Shown: positions 17,261 through 27,310, numbered from the stretch's first letter. The stretch is DNA of 38,773 nt from Desulfobulbaceae bacterium (GCA_011391225.1 JAABQY010000005.1:1-38773), one strand, 5' to 3'. Program-made: numbers and translations. The notes: generated by a model from the sequence alone, not told the origin.

Positions 17261-18511
17261 ATGAATCTGGCGGAACTTAAACTGATGAAAATCGGTGAAT
17301 TGGTGGCGCTTGGCCGATCATTAAAGGTCGAAGGCTACAGCGCGCTGCGTAAACAGGAACTTATATTTGCAATTCTTAAAGCCCAATCCGACAAGGATGG
17401 AAAGATGCGCGGTAGTGGAGTCCTGGAAATACTACCCGATGGCTTCGGTTTCCTCAGAGCCCCTGATTACAATTACCTGCCTGGACCGGATGATATATAT
17501 GTTTCACCCTCGCAAATTCGTCGATTGAATCTTCGCACCGGCGATACCATTGAAGGTTTGGTCCGTTCGCCCAAGGAGGGAGAGAGATATTTTGCTTTGC
17601 TCAAGGTAGACAGTGTCAATTTTGATCCTCCCGAAGCATCTAAGCAGAAGACATTGTTTGGCAACCTTACCCCGCTTCATCCCAATGAAGCTTTTACCTT
17701 GGAGTGGCAGCCGGATAACATTTCCATGCGGATTATGGATATGTTTGCGCCCATCGGCAAGGGTCAGAGAGGACTCATCGTTGCTCCACCACGAACTGGC
17801 AAAACGGTACTCATGCAAAAAATTGCTAACTCTATTGTGCGAAATCACAAAGAGGTGTATCTGATAGTCCTTCTCATTGATGAACGTCCGGAAGAGGTCA
17901 CGGAAATGACCAGGAGTGTCAAGACGGCCGAGGTTGTCAGCTCGACCTTTGACGAACCACCGCAGCGACATATCCAAGTAGCAGAAATGGTTATAGAAAA
18001 GGCAAAAAGACTGGTCGAGCATAAAAAAGATGTGGTGATTTTGCTTGACTCGATTACTCGACTCGCCCGAGCTTACAACACTGTCACCCCGGCAAGTGGC
18101 AAAATCCTTTCCGGCGGTGTTGAGGCAAACGCCTTGCATCGGCCCAAACGTTTCTTTGGTGCGGCAAGGAATATCGAAGAGGGCGGAAGTCTGACCATTC
18201 TGGCCACGGCACTTATCGAAACAGGCAGCCGAATGGATGAAGTAATCTTTGAAGAATTCAAGGGAACCGGCAATATGGAATTAATTCTTGATCGGAAGAT
18301 GGCCGATAAACGAATATTTCCGGCTATCGATCTCAAGCGGTCAGGGACTCGTAAGGAAGATCTCCTTATCAAAGCAGATGCATTGAACCGGATTTGGATA
18401 CTTCGGAAACTTCTCAACTCCATGAATCCCGCCGATTGTATGGATTTCCTTATAGATAAGTTGAAACTGCAGAAGTCAAACGCTGATTTCCTTGATTCCA
18501 TGAACACATAA
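17261..18511 (+). CDS. rho: Transcription termination factor Rho
   Basis: Hexameric RNA-dependent ATPase that ends transcription. I start at the ATG at 17261, which has AAAGGAG upstream, not the track start at 17225. The 416 residues hold the Rho N-terminal helical domain ([15 protein letters not shown]), the cold-shock-like RNA-binding domain ([14 protein letters not shown], 53-66), the Walker A motif APPRTGKT (175-182), and the Walker B region [24 protein letters not shown] covers the Q/R-loop region. No insertion domain of the kind seen in some Actinobacteria or Bacteroidota is present. A hairpin follows the stop. Confidence 0.97.
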   Translation: MNLAELKLMKIGELVALGRSLKVEGYSALRKQELIFAILKAQSDKDGKMRGSGVLEILPDGFGFLRAPDYNYLPGPDDIYVSPSQIRRLNLRTGDTIEGLVRSPKEGERYFALLKVDSVNFDPPEASKQKTLFGNLTPLHPNEAFTLEWQPDNISMRIMDMFAPIGKGQRGLIVAPPRTGKTVLMQKIANSIVRNHKEVYLIVLLIDERPEEVTEMTRSVKTAEVVSSTFDEPPQRHIQVAEMVIEKAKRLVEHKKDVVILLDSITRLARAYNTVTPASGKILSGGVEANALHRPKRFFGAARNIEEGGSLTILATALIETGSRMDEVIFEEFKGTGNMELILDRKMADKRIFPAIDLKRSGTRKEDLLIKADALNRIWILRKLLNSMNPADCMDFLIDKLKLQKSNADFLDSMNT

Positions 18512-18545
18512 GATTTTCATGCAAGCATGAAAATCCCCAATTTTT
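18512..18545 (+). terminator. Hairpin and short T-run after rho
   Basis: A perfect 11-bp inverted repeat, GATTTTCATGC and GCATGAAAATC, with a 2-base centre starts directly after the rho stop. CCCAA and TTTTT follow. The T-run is displaced by five bases, so termination efficiency is uncertain, but position and stem support a terminator. Confidence 0.65.
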
Positions 18546-18651
18546 GTTGAAAAAAATTACTGTTTGGGTAATATACCGCTCTTGCAGTAAAAAATATTCT
18601 CATTATCGTTAATTTTTGTTCACCCTCTGGGGTGTTGGAGGAATAGTGGCT

Positions 18652-18879
18652 ATGAAGAACGGAATTCATCCTGAGTATAATACTATCGATGCGGCTTGTG
18701 CGTGTGGAAACAAAGTCGAAATAGGTTCGGTAATGAAAGAAATGAAGGTGGAGATTTGCTCCGCCTGCCATCCCTTTTTCACCGGTAAACAGAAACTTAT
18801 TGATTCGGCTGGACGCATCGAGAAATTCAAGCAGCGTTATGCACAGCATTACGCAAAATTAGGAAAGGAAAAATCCTAA
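18652..18879 (+). CDS. rpmE: 50S ribosomal protein bL31 (zinc-binding form)
   Basis: A 75-residue ribosomal protein. [10 protein letters not shown] at the start, CACGNKV and [13 protein letters not shown] are the family landmarks. Four cysteines in CxC...CxxC arrangement mark the zinc-binding C+ type. I start at the ATG at 18652, which aligns with the family and has GGAGG ten bases upstream. An in-frame GTG six bases earlier (18646) is closer to that GGAGG and is a possible alternative. Rho - bL31 - RF1 - PrmC is a common arrangement. A terminator follows. Confidence 0.95.
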   Translation: MKNGIHPEYNTIDAACACGNKVEIGSVMKEMKVEICSACHPFFTGKQKLIDSAGRIEKFKQRYAQHYAKLGKEKS

Positions 18880-18933
18880 TCCATCTTTCCCCGGTGTCGG
18901 TTATTTGCCGACAAACAATGTATTTTCTTTGAG

Positions 18934-18969
18934 GTCCACAACGATGCTCGCCATGGTTGTGGACTTTTT
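18934..18969 (+). terminator. Rho-independent terminator after rpmE
   Basis: GTCCACAAC and GTTGTGGAC form a 9-bp stem around a 13-base loop, followed by TTTTTCTTTCTCTTTTT. It ends about 30 bases before the prfA ATG. Confidence 0.8.
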
Positions 18970-19000
18970 CTTTCTCTTTTTGGCGTGAATAGGGCTGGAT

Positions 19001-20071
19001 ATGTTTGAAAGATTTGCTGACCTCGACGAAAAGATATCACATCTTGAGGGTCGGTTGTCCGATCCTCAACTGGTAAACAACCAAAAGGAATATCAAAAGG
19101 TTGTTCGAGAGCACGCCCATCTGATTAAACTTAACGCCAAGTACCATGAGTACATGCAGGTTCAACAGGAAATCAGCAACAACAAGGTAATCCTCTTTGA
19201 TGAATCAGAAGACCAGGAGATGAAAGACCTGGCCAAAGCCGAACTAGAAGAACTGGCTGACAAGGAAAAGCAACTCGATCAGGATATGAAGATCATTCTT
19301 CTGCCTAAAGATCCCAATGACGATAAAAATATTTTCCTTGAAATCAGAGCGGGTACCGGAGGAGATGAGGCAGCACTTTTTACTGGGGATCTGTTCAGGA
19401 TGTATAGTCGCTTCGCTGAAAATATGGGTTGGCGGGTTGAGATTATGAGTTCCAATCCCATTGGTGTCGGCGGATTCAAAGAAATCATTGCCCTTATCAG
19501 TGGAGAACAGGTCTATTCAAAGCTTAAGTACGAAAGTGGCACCCATCGTGTCCAGCGGGTACCCGAGACAGAAACTCAGGGCCGGATTCATACCTCGGCG
19601 GTTACTGTGGCAATTTTACCGGAAGTCGACGAGGTTGAATTAAATATCGATATGAACGAGTTGAAGTTTGATGTTTTTCGATCATCCGGGCCGGGGGGGC
19701 AATCGGTTAATACAACCGACTCTGCCGTGCGGGTCACTCATCTACCGACCGGCCTTGTTGTCATCTGCCAGGATGAAAAATCTCAACATAAAAACAAGGC
19801 CAAGGCATTGATTGTTTTAAGGGCACGATTGCTCGACCAAATGGAACGGGAGCGCCACGACAAGATTGCCCAGGATCGCAAAAGCCAGGTTGGCAGCGGC
19901 GACAGGAGTGAGAGAATTCGTACCTATAACTTTCCCCAGGGACGTATGACGGACCATCGAGTCAATCTCACTCTTTATAAACTTGATTCGATAATAAGCG
20001 GCAAGATTGAAGACGTGATTTTTCCTCTGATAGCCCATGATCAGGCGGAAAAACTCAAAAGTATTCAATAA
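19001..20071 (+). CDS. prfA: Peptide chain release factor 1
   Basis: Recognises UAA and UAG stop codons and triggers peptide release. The 356 residues are standard for RF1. The catalytic GGQ is at 232-234 in [17 protein letters not shown]. The stop-codon tripeptide is PxT in [10 protein letters not shown] (PET 188-190), which identifies RF1 rather than RF2. Its glutamine is the substrate of PrmC, encoded next. The start is the ATG at 19001 just beyond the rpmE terminator; a leader promoter there was not identified. Confidence 0.97.
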   Translation: MFERFADLDEKISHLEGRLSDPQLVNNQKEYQKVVREHAHLIKLNAKYHEYMQVQQEISNNKVILFDESEDQEMKDLAKAELEELADKEKQLDQDMKIILLPKDPNDDKNIFLEIRAGTGGDEAALFTGDLFRMYSRFAENMGWRVEIMSSNPIGVGGFKEIIALISGEQVYSKLKYESGTHRVQRVPETETQGRIHTSAVTVAILPEVDEVELNIDMNELKFDVFRSSGPGGQSVNTTDSAVRVTHLPTGLVVICQDEKSQHKNKAKALIVLRARLLDQMERERHDKIAQDRKSQVGSGDRSERIRTYNFPQGRMTDHRVNLTLYKLDSIISGKIEDVIFPLIAHDQAEKLKSIQ

Positions 20072-20140
20072 GATTTTGGTAAATTTGATGTTTTGGAAAG
20101 CATCGGCCAAACATTGTGATTTTTGACCTGTGAACGACAG

Positions 20141-21013
20141 ATGCATCTTTCAGCACTCCTTCAATATGCAGCAGGTGAACTCGAAAAGGCTGGGATAGAT
20201 GAATATTTGCTTGAAGCACGACTGCTCCTGGGAGCCTGTTTGGGAAAAACACGAACGGAACTTTTTCTTCTGGGAATGGAGGAAGTGGCGACTGCAGATC
20301 AAATAAAATACCTAAGCTTTATTGGTCGCAGAAAAGAGAGAGAACCAATTGCTTATATTTTAGGGGAGCAGGAATTCTGGTCAATGCCGTTTTTTGTTTC
20401 CCCGGCCGTCCTCATCCCGAGGCCTGAGACTGAGTTTCTGCTTGATCGGGCTTTAGCACTTGTAGTGCCGGAAAATTTGCAAAAGGGGGCTCTGCTTGAT
20501 CTTTGCTGCGGAAGTGGCGTGATTGCCGCAGTACTTGCAAAGGAAACAGGGAAAAGGATTATCGCTGCAGATATCTCGCCAGTGGCACTCGAAGTTACCA
20601 GATCCAACCTTTTGCGTCACGGTTTGCTGGGGCGGGTGGCTTTGGTAGAGGCTGATTTGTTTTCTGCTTTTCGCATGCGTCGTGATTTTTCACTCATAGT
20701 ATCGAACCCGCCGTATGTAAGTCGTTTTGATGTTGAAAACACTCTGGAACCAGAGGTTGCGAAACACGAGCCAAGGCTTGCCCTGGATGGAGGGAATATG
20801 GGGATGGATTTCATTCTCAAGATACGGCAGGAGGCACCGAAACGCATCTGCCCTGGCGGACAATTGTTCATGGAAATAGGAGCAGATCAGGGTGATACGG
20901 CACGTTTCCTTTTTACTGAATGGCAACAAGATTCCCCAGGTTTTGAAGAGGTTACCATACTCGTCGATTATGCAGGTCGAGACAGAGTACTACATGCTAA
21001 AATGGTGCAATGA
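20141..21013 (+). CDS. prmC: Release factor glutamine methyltransferase
   Basis: Methylates the glutamine of the GGQ motif in RF1 and RF2 using SAM. I use the ATG at 20141 (290 residues); the track start at 20123 is a TTG. An N-terminal helical domain is followed by a Rossmann methyltransferase fold with the SAM loop LLDLCCGSG (118-126) and the substrate-glutamine motif NPPY (189-192). Location directly after prfA is the classical pairing. It leads closely into murA. Confidence 0.96.
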   Translation: MHLSALLQYAAGELEKAGIDEYLLEARLLLGACLGKTRTELFLLGMEEVATADQIKYLSFIGRRKEREPIAYILGEQEFWSMPFFVSPAVLIPRPETEFLLDRALALVVPENLQKGALLDLCCGSGVIAAVLAKETGKRIIAADISPVALEVTRSNLLRHGLLGRVALVEADLFSAFRMRRDFSLIVSNPPYVSRFDVENTLEPEVAKHEPRLALDGGNMGMDFILKIRQEAPKRICPGGQLFMEIGADQGDTARFLFTEWQQDSPGFEEVTILVDYAGRDRVLHAKMVQ

Positions 21014-21032
21014 AATTGAATGGTGACAGGCT

Positions 21033-22313
21033 ATGGAGAAACTGATCGTCGAGGGCGGCATACCGCTACATGGTGAGGTACGTATCAGTGGCGCAAAAAA
21101 CGCTGCACTGCCTTTGATGGCAGCGACACTGCTGACGCCGGGGCGACATACTCTACGAAATGCTCCAGACCTGCGTGACACTCGTACCTTTATTCGCCTT
21201 ATGGAAAATCTAGGGGTTAAAAGTGAGCGCAATGGCGACGTCCTGATTCTTGATTCAACCCATTTGAACAGCACCGAGGCACCTTATAATCTTGTGAAAA
21301 CCATGCGAGCTTCGGTGTTGGTTTTAGGGCCTTTGCTCGCCAGGTTCGGCAGAGCCAAGGTCTCAATGCCTGGAGGCTGTGCTATCGGTGCCAGACCGAT
21401 CAATTTCCATATTATGGGATTGGAGCGCCTCGGAGTTATCTGCAATCTTGAAGGGGGCTATGTCGATGCCCATATTGATGGACGGATGCAGGGAAATGTT
21501 ATCTATTTCGATATACCTTCCGTTACCGGCACGGAAAATCTGCTGATGGCAGCTGTACTGGCTGATGGGACGACGGTTCTCAGAAATGCTGCCCGTGAGC
21601 CGGAAATTGGCAATCTCATCGACATGTTGAACATGATGGGGGGGAGAATTGATGGTCGCGACACAGATAAACTCACCATTCATGGGGTGAAGGAACTCAA
21701 TCCTGCCGACTGTACAATTATACCCGACCGGATTGAGACTGGAACCTATCTCATTGCCATAGCCGCTACCGGCGGTTCCGGCAAGGTAACTGGTTGCAAT
21801 CCTGCTCATCTGCCCGCACTTCTTGAAAAGCTACGTTCAGCTGGCCTCGTAATCGACGAAACCGAGGATTCAATCAGCATCAGCTGGCCGGCCAGACTGC
21901 AAGAAACACCGATACTGGGTAGCGTGGATATCAAGACAATGCCTTTTCCCGGGTATCCAACCGACCTTCAGGCGCAATATATGGCTTTGATGACGCTTGG
22001 TTCGGATATTTGCGTGATAACCGAAACAATCTTTGAAAATCGTTTCATGCATGTTGCTGAGTTACAGAGAATGGGTGCAAAAATCCGGGTTGATGGTCAT
22101 TCGGCAGTTGTTTCCGGTCGTGGAATGCGCGGGCTGAGCGGTGCTCCGGTCATGGCTACCGATTTGCGGGCCAGTTCATCTCTCGTTATTGCCGGGCTCG
22201 CAGCGTCCGGGCGGACGGATATTTCTCGTATCTATCATCTGGAACGTGGGTATGAAAACCTGGTGGAGAAGCTCACCGGCCTGGGCGCACGCGTGTGGAA
22301 AGAACAAGAGTAA
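21033..22313 (+). CDS. murA: UDP-N-acetylglucosamine 1-carboxyvinyltransferase
   Basis: First committed step of peptidoglycan synthesis, moving enolpyruvate from PEP to UDP-GlcNAc. The 426 residues are typical. [20 protein letters not shown] carries the conserved lysine (K22). The catalytic cysteine is in [11 protein letters not shown] (C116), so the enzyme should be of the fosfomycin-sensitive kind by family knowledge. The start is 19 bases after prmC. A 185-base gap with a possible small ORF follows. Confidence 0.97.
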   Translation: MEKLIVEGGIPLHGEVRISGAKNAALPLMAATLLTPGRHTLRNAPDLRDTRTFIRLMENLGVKSERNGDVLILDSTHLNSTEAPYNLVKTMRASVLVLGPLLARFGRAKVSMPGGCAIGARPINFHIMGLERLGVICNLEGGYVDAHIDGRMQGNVIYFDIPSVTGTENLLMAAVLADGTTVLRNAAREPEIGNLIDMLNMMGGRIDGRDTDKLTIHGVKELNPADCTIIPDRIETGTYLIAIAATGGSGKVTGCNPAHLPALLEKLRSAGLVIDETEDSISISWPARLQETPILGSVDIKTMPFPGYPTDLQAQYMALMTLGSDICVITETIFENRFMHVAELQRMGAKIRVDGHSAVVSGRGMRGLSGAPVMATDLRASSSLVIAGLAASGRTDISRIYHLERGYENLVEKLTGLGARVWKEQE

Positions 22314-22379
22314 AAAAGTGAGACCTTTTCATGATTTGCCAATGGCGCCGCAAGAGAGTATCTTGAAGAGAGATTGAAG

Positions 22380-22499
22380 ATGGGTATCAACTGTTCTGTA
22401 ACTTCTTTTTTACAGTGGGACAAGAAGCCATTTCAACAGAAATTGATCAAGGTGTTTGATCTGTTGGAAAGTGGATACTTAGGAGTTCGGTTGAAATAA
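22380..22499 (+). CDS. Possible 39-aa ORF with TAATG overlap
   Basis: An ORF below the track limit: ATG at 22380 to TAA at 22497-22499, reading MGINCSVTSFLQWDKK... and ending GYLGVRLK. Its stop overlaps the next ATG as TAATG, the geometry of translational coupling. The same frame is open back to 22335 and reads like an amphipathic helix (AREYLEERLK), but has no ATG there. The ribosome site is weak (GAGAG). No family is recognised. It could be a real small protein, a coupling leader, or chance. Confidence 0.35.
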   Translation: MGINCSVTSFLQWDKKPFQQKLIKVFDLLESGYLGVRLK

Positions 22500-23125
22500 T
22501 GACAACGGATTTTTCCAAGAAAATGATGCTGGGATTCATCAGAAAATACAAAAAAAGAGTGATTTTTGTTGGCGTGGCCTTGGTTTTCACTCTTTTGGTC
22601 GGGGTGGGGGTGTCACTTCAGAAAAAAACACGCTCGGGAAAGGAGTTCCAACCAGAATCTCCTCCGAAAACGGTGGAATTAAGACTCCAGAGCAAGAAGG
22701 CAGACGCGGGAGAGACCACTGATGTCCCGCAGTCAGCTTCCTTTTCTCTCAAACCTTTGCCTGATGAGCTTTTGCAGCAATTGACTTCTCTGGAGAATTT
22801 TAACGAGGACGTCGTGGCTGCCAAATATTCCGGTTTGCGGGTGTTGTGGCCGGGCTATTATTTTACTTTACAATCGATCGAGGGGAGCAAAGCAACCCTT
22901 GTTCTTGATGTGGCCGAGGATGGTTTCGGAGTGGTGATTGAGAGTGACGTGGACACGGCGACATATCCGCAACTTGGTGATCTTGAATCCGGGAAAAAGC
23001 TCTGGATTGGTGGTGAGATACTGGCGGTTGATCGATCCGGGACGGGAACCATATATTTGAAGACCGAGCATCTCAATTTCGGTGACGCGCCAACTCCTCC
23101 TGCAAACCGACAACCGGCAAAATAA
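22499..23125 (+). CDS. Unrecognised membrane-anchored protein
   Basis: A 208-residue protein I do not recognise. Residues 1-19 are basic, about 21-41 form one membrane helix (RVIFVGVALVFTLLVGVGV), followed by a charged, probably flexible linker to about 85. The remaining domain of roughly 110 residues is rich in alternating hydrophobic beta-strand patterns (LRVLWPGYYFTL, KATLVLDVAEDGFGVVIESD, KKLWIGGEILAVD), which could be an OB-like barrel, on inference only. The topology suggests the domain faces the periplasm. It ends 29 bases from the convergent pilS stop. Confidence 0.7.
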   Translation: MTTDFSKKMMLGFIRKYKKRVIFVGVALVFTLLVGVGVSLQKKTRSGKEFQPESPPKTVELRLQSKKADAGETTDVPQSASFSLKPLPDELLQQLTSLENFNEDVVAAKYSGLRVLWPGYYFTLQSIEGSKATLVLDVAEDGFGVVIESDVDTATYPQLGDLESGKKLWIGGEILAVDRSGTGTIYLKTEHLNFGDAPTPPANRQPAK

Positions 23126-23154
23126 AGAAATTCGCCAACCCATCAAGGCTATTG

Positions 23155-24855
23155 TCAATTATTGGGGCAGGGGAGGGTGATTGTAAAGATTGCTCCGCCA
23201 TTCTCGCCACAGTTTACGTCGATTACACCTTGATGCTCGATTATAGTTTGTTTCACTATCGCTAAACCAAGTCCGGTTCCTTCCGGTCGTGTCGTGAAAA
23301 ACGGTTCAAAAATCTGCTCTCTTTTATTCTCCGCAATGCCCGGTCCGTTATCTTCGATCGAAATTTCAATTGCTTCCTGAAAATCCTTGTTTTTTATCTC
23401 ACGTGCCTGGATGGTAATGCGTTCTTTGCCGGGAGGGCAAAAAGCCAAGCCATTGAGGATGAGATGGGTGAAAACCGTAAACATCTCCTTTTCATCGGCC
23501 CAGATGTCAACTGTGCGGTTAAAATTGCAGAATATCTGCGCCGACTCCGGCCAGGCCGGATCTGCCTTGCAGACTTGCAGAACTTCCTCAATGCAGCCAC
23601 GTAGCGAAAACCAATTGCAATTGGCGATCTCCGGTCGCGAAAATCGCAAAAAATCCCCAATAGTTTCAGTGAGGCGGCTGGATTCCCTGAGGATGATGGT
23701 GGTCAATTGAAAATTGCTGTAATTCTCGGAGCCTCCAGATGAGAATTCGTTGGCAAGTACTTGGGCTGATCCCGAAATTGCCGTCAGGGGGTTGCGAAAA
23801 TCATGGGCGATACTGGCACTCATCATGCCGATGGCGGCGAGTTTTTCATTCTGTCGCAATTGGCGCTCCAGTTTCTCAATTTCACTTATATCTTTTAAGG
23901 TGATAATTTTGTGAGGAGGCTCCTGGGAAGACCGTTCGGTTTCTGAATGTTGAATATTTATATGGGAATAACCGATTCGTACTCTACTGCCGTCGTTTTT
24001 GAGAAAATCACTGGTCAACCGGTTGTTGTCTCCAGAAAGATCGAAACTGGGAAAAGCTGTTTGCAGTTTTTGGCCAATGAGGTTAGCAGGTGGTAAGCCG
24101 GTTATCTTCTCGATGGCATTATTGGCTGAGGTAATAAGTGTATTGGCATCGATGGTAATGATGCCGGTGGATATATTGTCGAAAATTTGTTTGTAGAGAA
24201 TCGCCAGCCGGTCAAAATTCTTAATGGAATCAGTGAGAGCGTTTTCAGTTTTTTGGAGACGTAAACCAAAGAGGGCGCTGAGAATCGCGGCAAGAAAGAA
24301 GGTCAGTCCCTGGACGGAAAAATGGTTAAAGATGACCATCGGATTGGGTGATGCTTCCCACAGATACTCGCGCAGGTATTCTGGGTAGAGGCCGTATGCT
24401 TCGAGAAAGAGAACGGTTCCGTACAGGAGTGTTGCCGATGCAGCGGCTACAAGGCCGCCTTTGCGTGGGAGCAGAAGACCGCCGGCGACAATGGGGAAAA
24501 AGAAGACCGAGGTAAAAATTGACCGAGAAGAGCCGGAAAAAAAAACCAGCAACGCTACAAAAAAGGTATCGAGGAGATTTTGTAGGAAACCGAATTTGCG
24601 GAGGTTGCCGTCATAAATCAGGAGAAAAAAAGCCGAAAGTATAGTTGTTAGAAAGACGAGAAGGAGCAAAAGGATAAGCAAATTAGGTGGCAGAACGATT
24701 ACATCATACTGGGCACTGCGGAAAAAATAACTGATAGCCAGGAGCAGTGTATAAAGAACTATACGCAGCGCCATCATCCACAGCAGCTGATTTCTGAGAA
24801 TCTGGTTGATGCTGAAAGCATTTCTGGCACGGCCGATGAGGGTGGAAAGATCCAT
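23155..24855 (-). CDS. pilS: PilS-type membrane sensor histidine kinase
   Basis: 566 residues from the ATG at 24855. An in-frame TTG at 24864 that overlaps the pilR stop is the alternative start. About six N-terminal membrane helices (roughly 25-200) resemble PilS. A PAS domain follows (IFDNISTGIITIDANTLI), then the phospho-acceptor His in SASIAHDFRNPL (H351), the N box around HLILNGLAF, and G boxes DNGPGI and GTGLGLAI. HDFRNPL replaces the more common HEIRNPL. It would autophosphorylate and pass phosphate to the adjacent PilR. Type IV pilus control is the usual role of the family; no pilin gene is in view. NtrB/AtoS-like kinases are alternatives. Confidence 0.8.
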   Translation of the reverse strand: MDLSTLIGRARNAFSINQILRNQLLWMMALRIVLYTLLLAISYFFRSAQYDVIVLPPNLLILLLLLVFLTTILSAFFLLIYDGNLRKFGFLQNLLDTFFVALLVFFSGSSRSIFTSVFFFPIVAGGLLLPRKGGLVAAASATLLYGTVLFLEAYGLYPEYLREYLWEASPNPMVIFNHFSVQGLTFFLAAILSALFGLRLQKTENALTDSIKNFDRLAILYKQIFDNISTGIITIDANTLITSANNAIEKITGLPPANLIGQKLQTAFPSFDLSGDNNRLTSDFLKNDGSRVRIGYSHINIQHSETERSSQEPPHKIITLKDISEIEKLERQLRQNEKLAAIGMMSASIAHDFRNPLTAISGSAQVLANEFSSGGSENYSNFQLTTIILRESSRLTETIGDFLRFSRPEIANCNWFSLRGCIEEVLQVCKADPAWPESAQIFCNFNRTVDIWADEKEMFTVFTHLILNGLAFCPPGKERITIQAREIKNKDFQEAIEISIEDNGPGIAENKREQIFEPFFTTRPEGTGLGLAIVKQTIIEHQGVIDVNCGENGGAIFTITLPCPNN

Positions 24856-24860
24856 GTGAT

Positions 24861-26243
24861 TCAACTTAACCCGTATTTTTTCACTTTATAACGCAGGGAA
24901 CGAAAGCTGAGTTGCAGAAGCTCAGCCGCCCGCATTTTTGAGTTGTTGGTTTTGGTCAGGGCGTGGGATATGAGGCGCTTTTCCAGATTATCGATTATTT
25001 TCTCTAAGCCAAGATCAAATAGCTCTTCCTCGCTGGCGGCTGCCTGAAAGAGGTTGCCGTGCCCATTGCCTGTCGCATCAGGAGTTGTCGGTCTGGTCCT
25101 GCCGGAAAAGGTCAGACTCTCCGGGAGAATTATATTCGATCCGGCCAGGGCAACACCTCTTTCGATAATATTCTCCAATTCTCGAACGTTGCCGGGGAAG
25201 TGGTAATTCATGAGGACCTGTAAACCGTAGGAGGAGATTTCCTGTACTTCTTTGGCCAGTCGCTGTGAGTATTTTTTCAGGAAGAAGTCGACCAGCATCG
25301 GCACGTCCTCCTTTCTCTCACGCAGCGGAGGCACCCGCATCGGGACGACCGCAAGGCGATAGAAAAGATCTTCCCGAAATCTGCCTCCCCGAATTTCATC
25401 TTCGAGATCTTTATTGGTAGCTGCAATAATACGGACATTTATTCGTTTTGTACGCGTCCCGCCGACCGGCTTGATCTCTCGTTCTTGCAAAACCCGCAAG
25501 AGTTTTGTCTGGATAATTGGCGTTAACTCACCAATTTCGTCAAGAAACGCGGTGCCGTTATCGGCCTCATTGAACAGGCCAGATTTATCGGAAATAGCCC
25601 CGGTAAAAGAGCCCTTGACGTGGCCGAACAACTCACTTTCCATCAGATCTTCAGGGATGGCACTGCAGGTAATGGGCACGAAATTCTGATCGGCAACTTT
25701 ACTGTGTTTATGGATGGCCTGGGCTACCAGTTCCTTGCCGGTTCCCGATTCCCCATAGATCAGGACATTGGCAGGTGTCGGAGCCACACGCTTAATCATG
25801 TCGAAGATTTTTAACATTTCCCGGCTCTTGCCGATTATTTCTGGAAACGAGGTGCTGAGATCTTGGGGTTTTATGGTTTGTTGAGTTTTGCTGGTAGCTG
25901 ATTCAATAACCGATTTAATCTCGTCGACATTGAACGGTTTAGTGATATAGTCGAAGGCCCCATTTTTCATTGCCAAAACTGCATCGTCGGGAGATGCAAA
26001 GGCAGTTATCATTATAACCGGCAAGCCAGGGTATTCATCTTTAACCGCCTCAAGGAGTTCAATGCCTGTCATGCCGGGCATGCGTATGTCGCTGACAATG
26101 ACGTCAACCTCGTGGTTGTCGAGAATCTCCAGAGCTTTTTTACCACTTTCGGCAATGGCAACTTTATGCCCTTCTTTTTCAAGAAGGATCTTAAGAAATT
26201 CCCGCATACTACGTTCATCATCGACGATCAATACCTGGGCCAT
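24861..26243 (-). CDS. pilR: PilR-type sigma-54 response regulator
   Basis: An NtrC-family activator of 460 residues. I use the ATG at 26243 (AAAGGTG upstream) over the track's GTG at 26249. The receiver domain has VDDE at 7-10, phospho-acceptor D52 in VSDIRMPG, and the Lys in ITKPF. The AAA+ domain has GESGTGKE and the sigma-54 contact loop GSFTGA, a variant of GAFTGA that I recall from PilR proteins. A Fis-type helix-turn-helix ends the protein (SKMRAAELLQLSFRSLRYK). It precedes its kinase in the transcript, the reverse of the common pilS-pilR order, with a gap of five bases. Confidence 0.85.
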   Translation of the reverse strand: MAQVLIVDDERSMREFLKILLEKEGHKVAIAESGKKALEILDNHEVDVIVSDIRMPGMTGIELLEAVKDEYPGLPVIMITAFASPDDAVLAMKNGAFDYITKPFNVDEIKSVIESATSKTQQTIKPQDLSTSFPEIIGKSREMLKIFDMIKRVAPTPANVLIYGESGTGKELVAQAIHKHSKVADQNFVPITCSAIPEDLMESELFGHVKGSFTGAISDKSGLFNEADNGTAFLDEIGELTPIIQTKLLRVLQEREIKPVGGTRTKRINVRIIAATNKDLEDEIRGGRFREDLFYRLAVVPMRVPPLRERKEDVPMLVDFFLKKYSQRLAKEVQEISSYGLQVLMNYHFPGNVRELENIIERGVALAGSNIILPESLTFSGRTRPTTPDATGNGHGNLFQAAASEEELFDLGLEKIIDNLEKRLISHALTKTNNSKMRAAELLQLSFRSLRYKVKKYGLS

Positions 26244-26447
26244 GGTCACCTTTTTGTGATTTGAGTTGCAGCGTTCCGAAAGTGCATCTCACCGGATTGT
26301 GTATTTTGAAAGTTACAAGACGAAGAAATGCATTTCTTAGGTTTTAATAATATCTTATCGTGCGGCAAGAGACAAGAAGGGGATGGAGGGCGGCACAAAA
26401 AACAATATGATTCCGCTTTGCTGGCGAGCGAAAATGATACATTACAG

Positions 26448-26476
26448 GCTTAAGGCAATCGGTGATTGCCTTAAGC
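26448..26476. repeat. Perfect 13-bp palindrome
   Basis: GCTTAAGGCAATC, GGT, GATTGCCTTAAGC. It lies in the 291-base region between the end of the HD-domain gene and the start of pilR, 59 bases past the HD stop. No T-run follows on either strand, so it is not a standard terminator. It could be an mRNA-stabilising hairpin, a dispersed repeat copy or a protein-binding site. Confidence 0.8.
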
Positions 26477-26534
26477 GGGAAGCCTATGGAGACTCGATAC
26501 AGGAGGCAGTTTGTCGCACATCTGATATCGGCAT

Positions 26535-27200
26535 TCATTCAGTAAGGGAAACTGCAAGGGATCTTGCAGAATTGGTGAAGAGATTTATCTCGCTTGACTG
26601 TCGCACAATAGTGCTGGTTTTTAGACCCTCTTTGATTTCCTCCTGCAACTGTCTAAGCGTTAAGGCGTCGTGAATAATTTTTGCTTGGAGCGAGTCGCTC
26701 TCATTGATTTTCTCCGTATGGTTCAGTAATTCGCAAATTTCTTGTATCATAGGTTCGCTGGCCCCAACCTTTATCAAAATGGTTTGGGCTGCGACAAGAC
26801 CGGTGTCATGAAGATAGGCGGCACAAAGCAAGATGGCAAGGTTGCCCCCCTCAGCCTTGCCAATGTTCTCAGCGAATTGTGCTGTTATGGAGGCCTGGCG
26901 GATCCGTTTGAAATCATTTTGAAAAAACCTCTTCATTTGCACAGCCACCTTGTCTTTGAGGAGATTGTCTCGTGCCCCGGTGAAATCTTCAGGCAGTCCT
27001 CCTAAGCATTGCTCGGCATACGGGCAATAGGAGGCACAGCCAAAATCCATCTTCGGGTTGACAAAGCGATGACCGCAGTGGCCACACTTTCTGCTGGTAT
27101 CATCCTTGTAAAATTCGACAGTTGTATTGCATTTGGGGCACTGCGCATCGAAGATGGCGCTAGCTTTCCAATATTTCATATCCTGGCCCGGGCATTTCAT
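26535..27200 (-). CDS. Zinc-ribbon HD-domain protein with degenerate HD motif
   Basis: 221 residues from the ATG at 27200 (GAGGAG about eight bases upstream); the track start is a GTG. The N-terminal part has a zinc ribbon (CPKC at 21-24, CGHCG at 39-43) and a further cluster CASYCPYAEQC (55-65). An all-helical HD domain follows with YLHDTG (H131, D132) and a final Asp in IIHDALTL. The first metal-binding His of HD proteins appears to be Gln (IRQASITAQFAENI). It may therefore bind nucleotide or metal without normal phosphohydrolase activity. It lies downstream of cooC on the same strand, with an FNR-like box between. Confidence 0.75.
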   Translation of the reverse strand: MKCPGQDMKYWKASAIFDAQCPKCNTTVEFYKDDTSRKCGHCGHRFVNPKMDFGCASYCPYAEQCLGGLPEDFTGARDNLLKDKVAVQMKRFFQNDFKRIRQASITAQFAENIGKAEGGNLAILLCAAYLHDTGLVAAQTILIKVGASEPMIQEICELLNHTEKINESDSLQAKIIHDALTLRQLQEEIKEGLKTSTIVRQSSEINLFTNSARSLAVSLTE

Positions 27201-27310
27201 AGACACTCTCCTCTGTGATATTTGTGAATAAAAGCAGTTTGCTGCGCCGCTCTCTTCACATTTGCATAACTCATTATGAGAAAGTGTACTTTAACCATCA
27301 CTCCCTATCA

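Noticed and set aside
26383-26673. 96-aa plus-strand ORF containing the 13-bp palindrome
   Set aside because: Overlaps the end of the HD gene on the other strand and has no protein-like motif.
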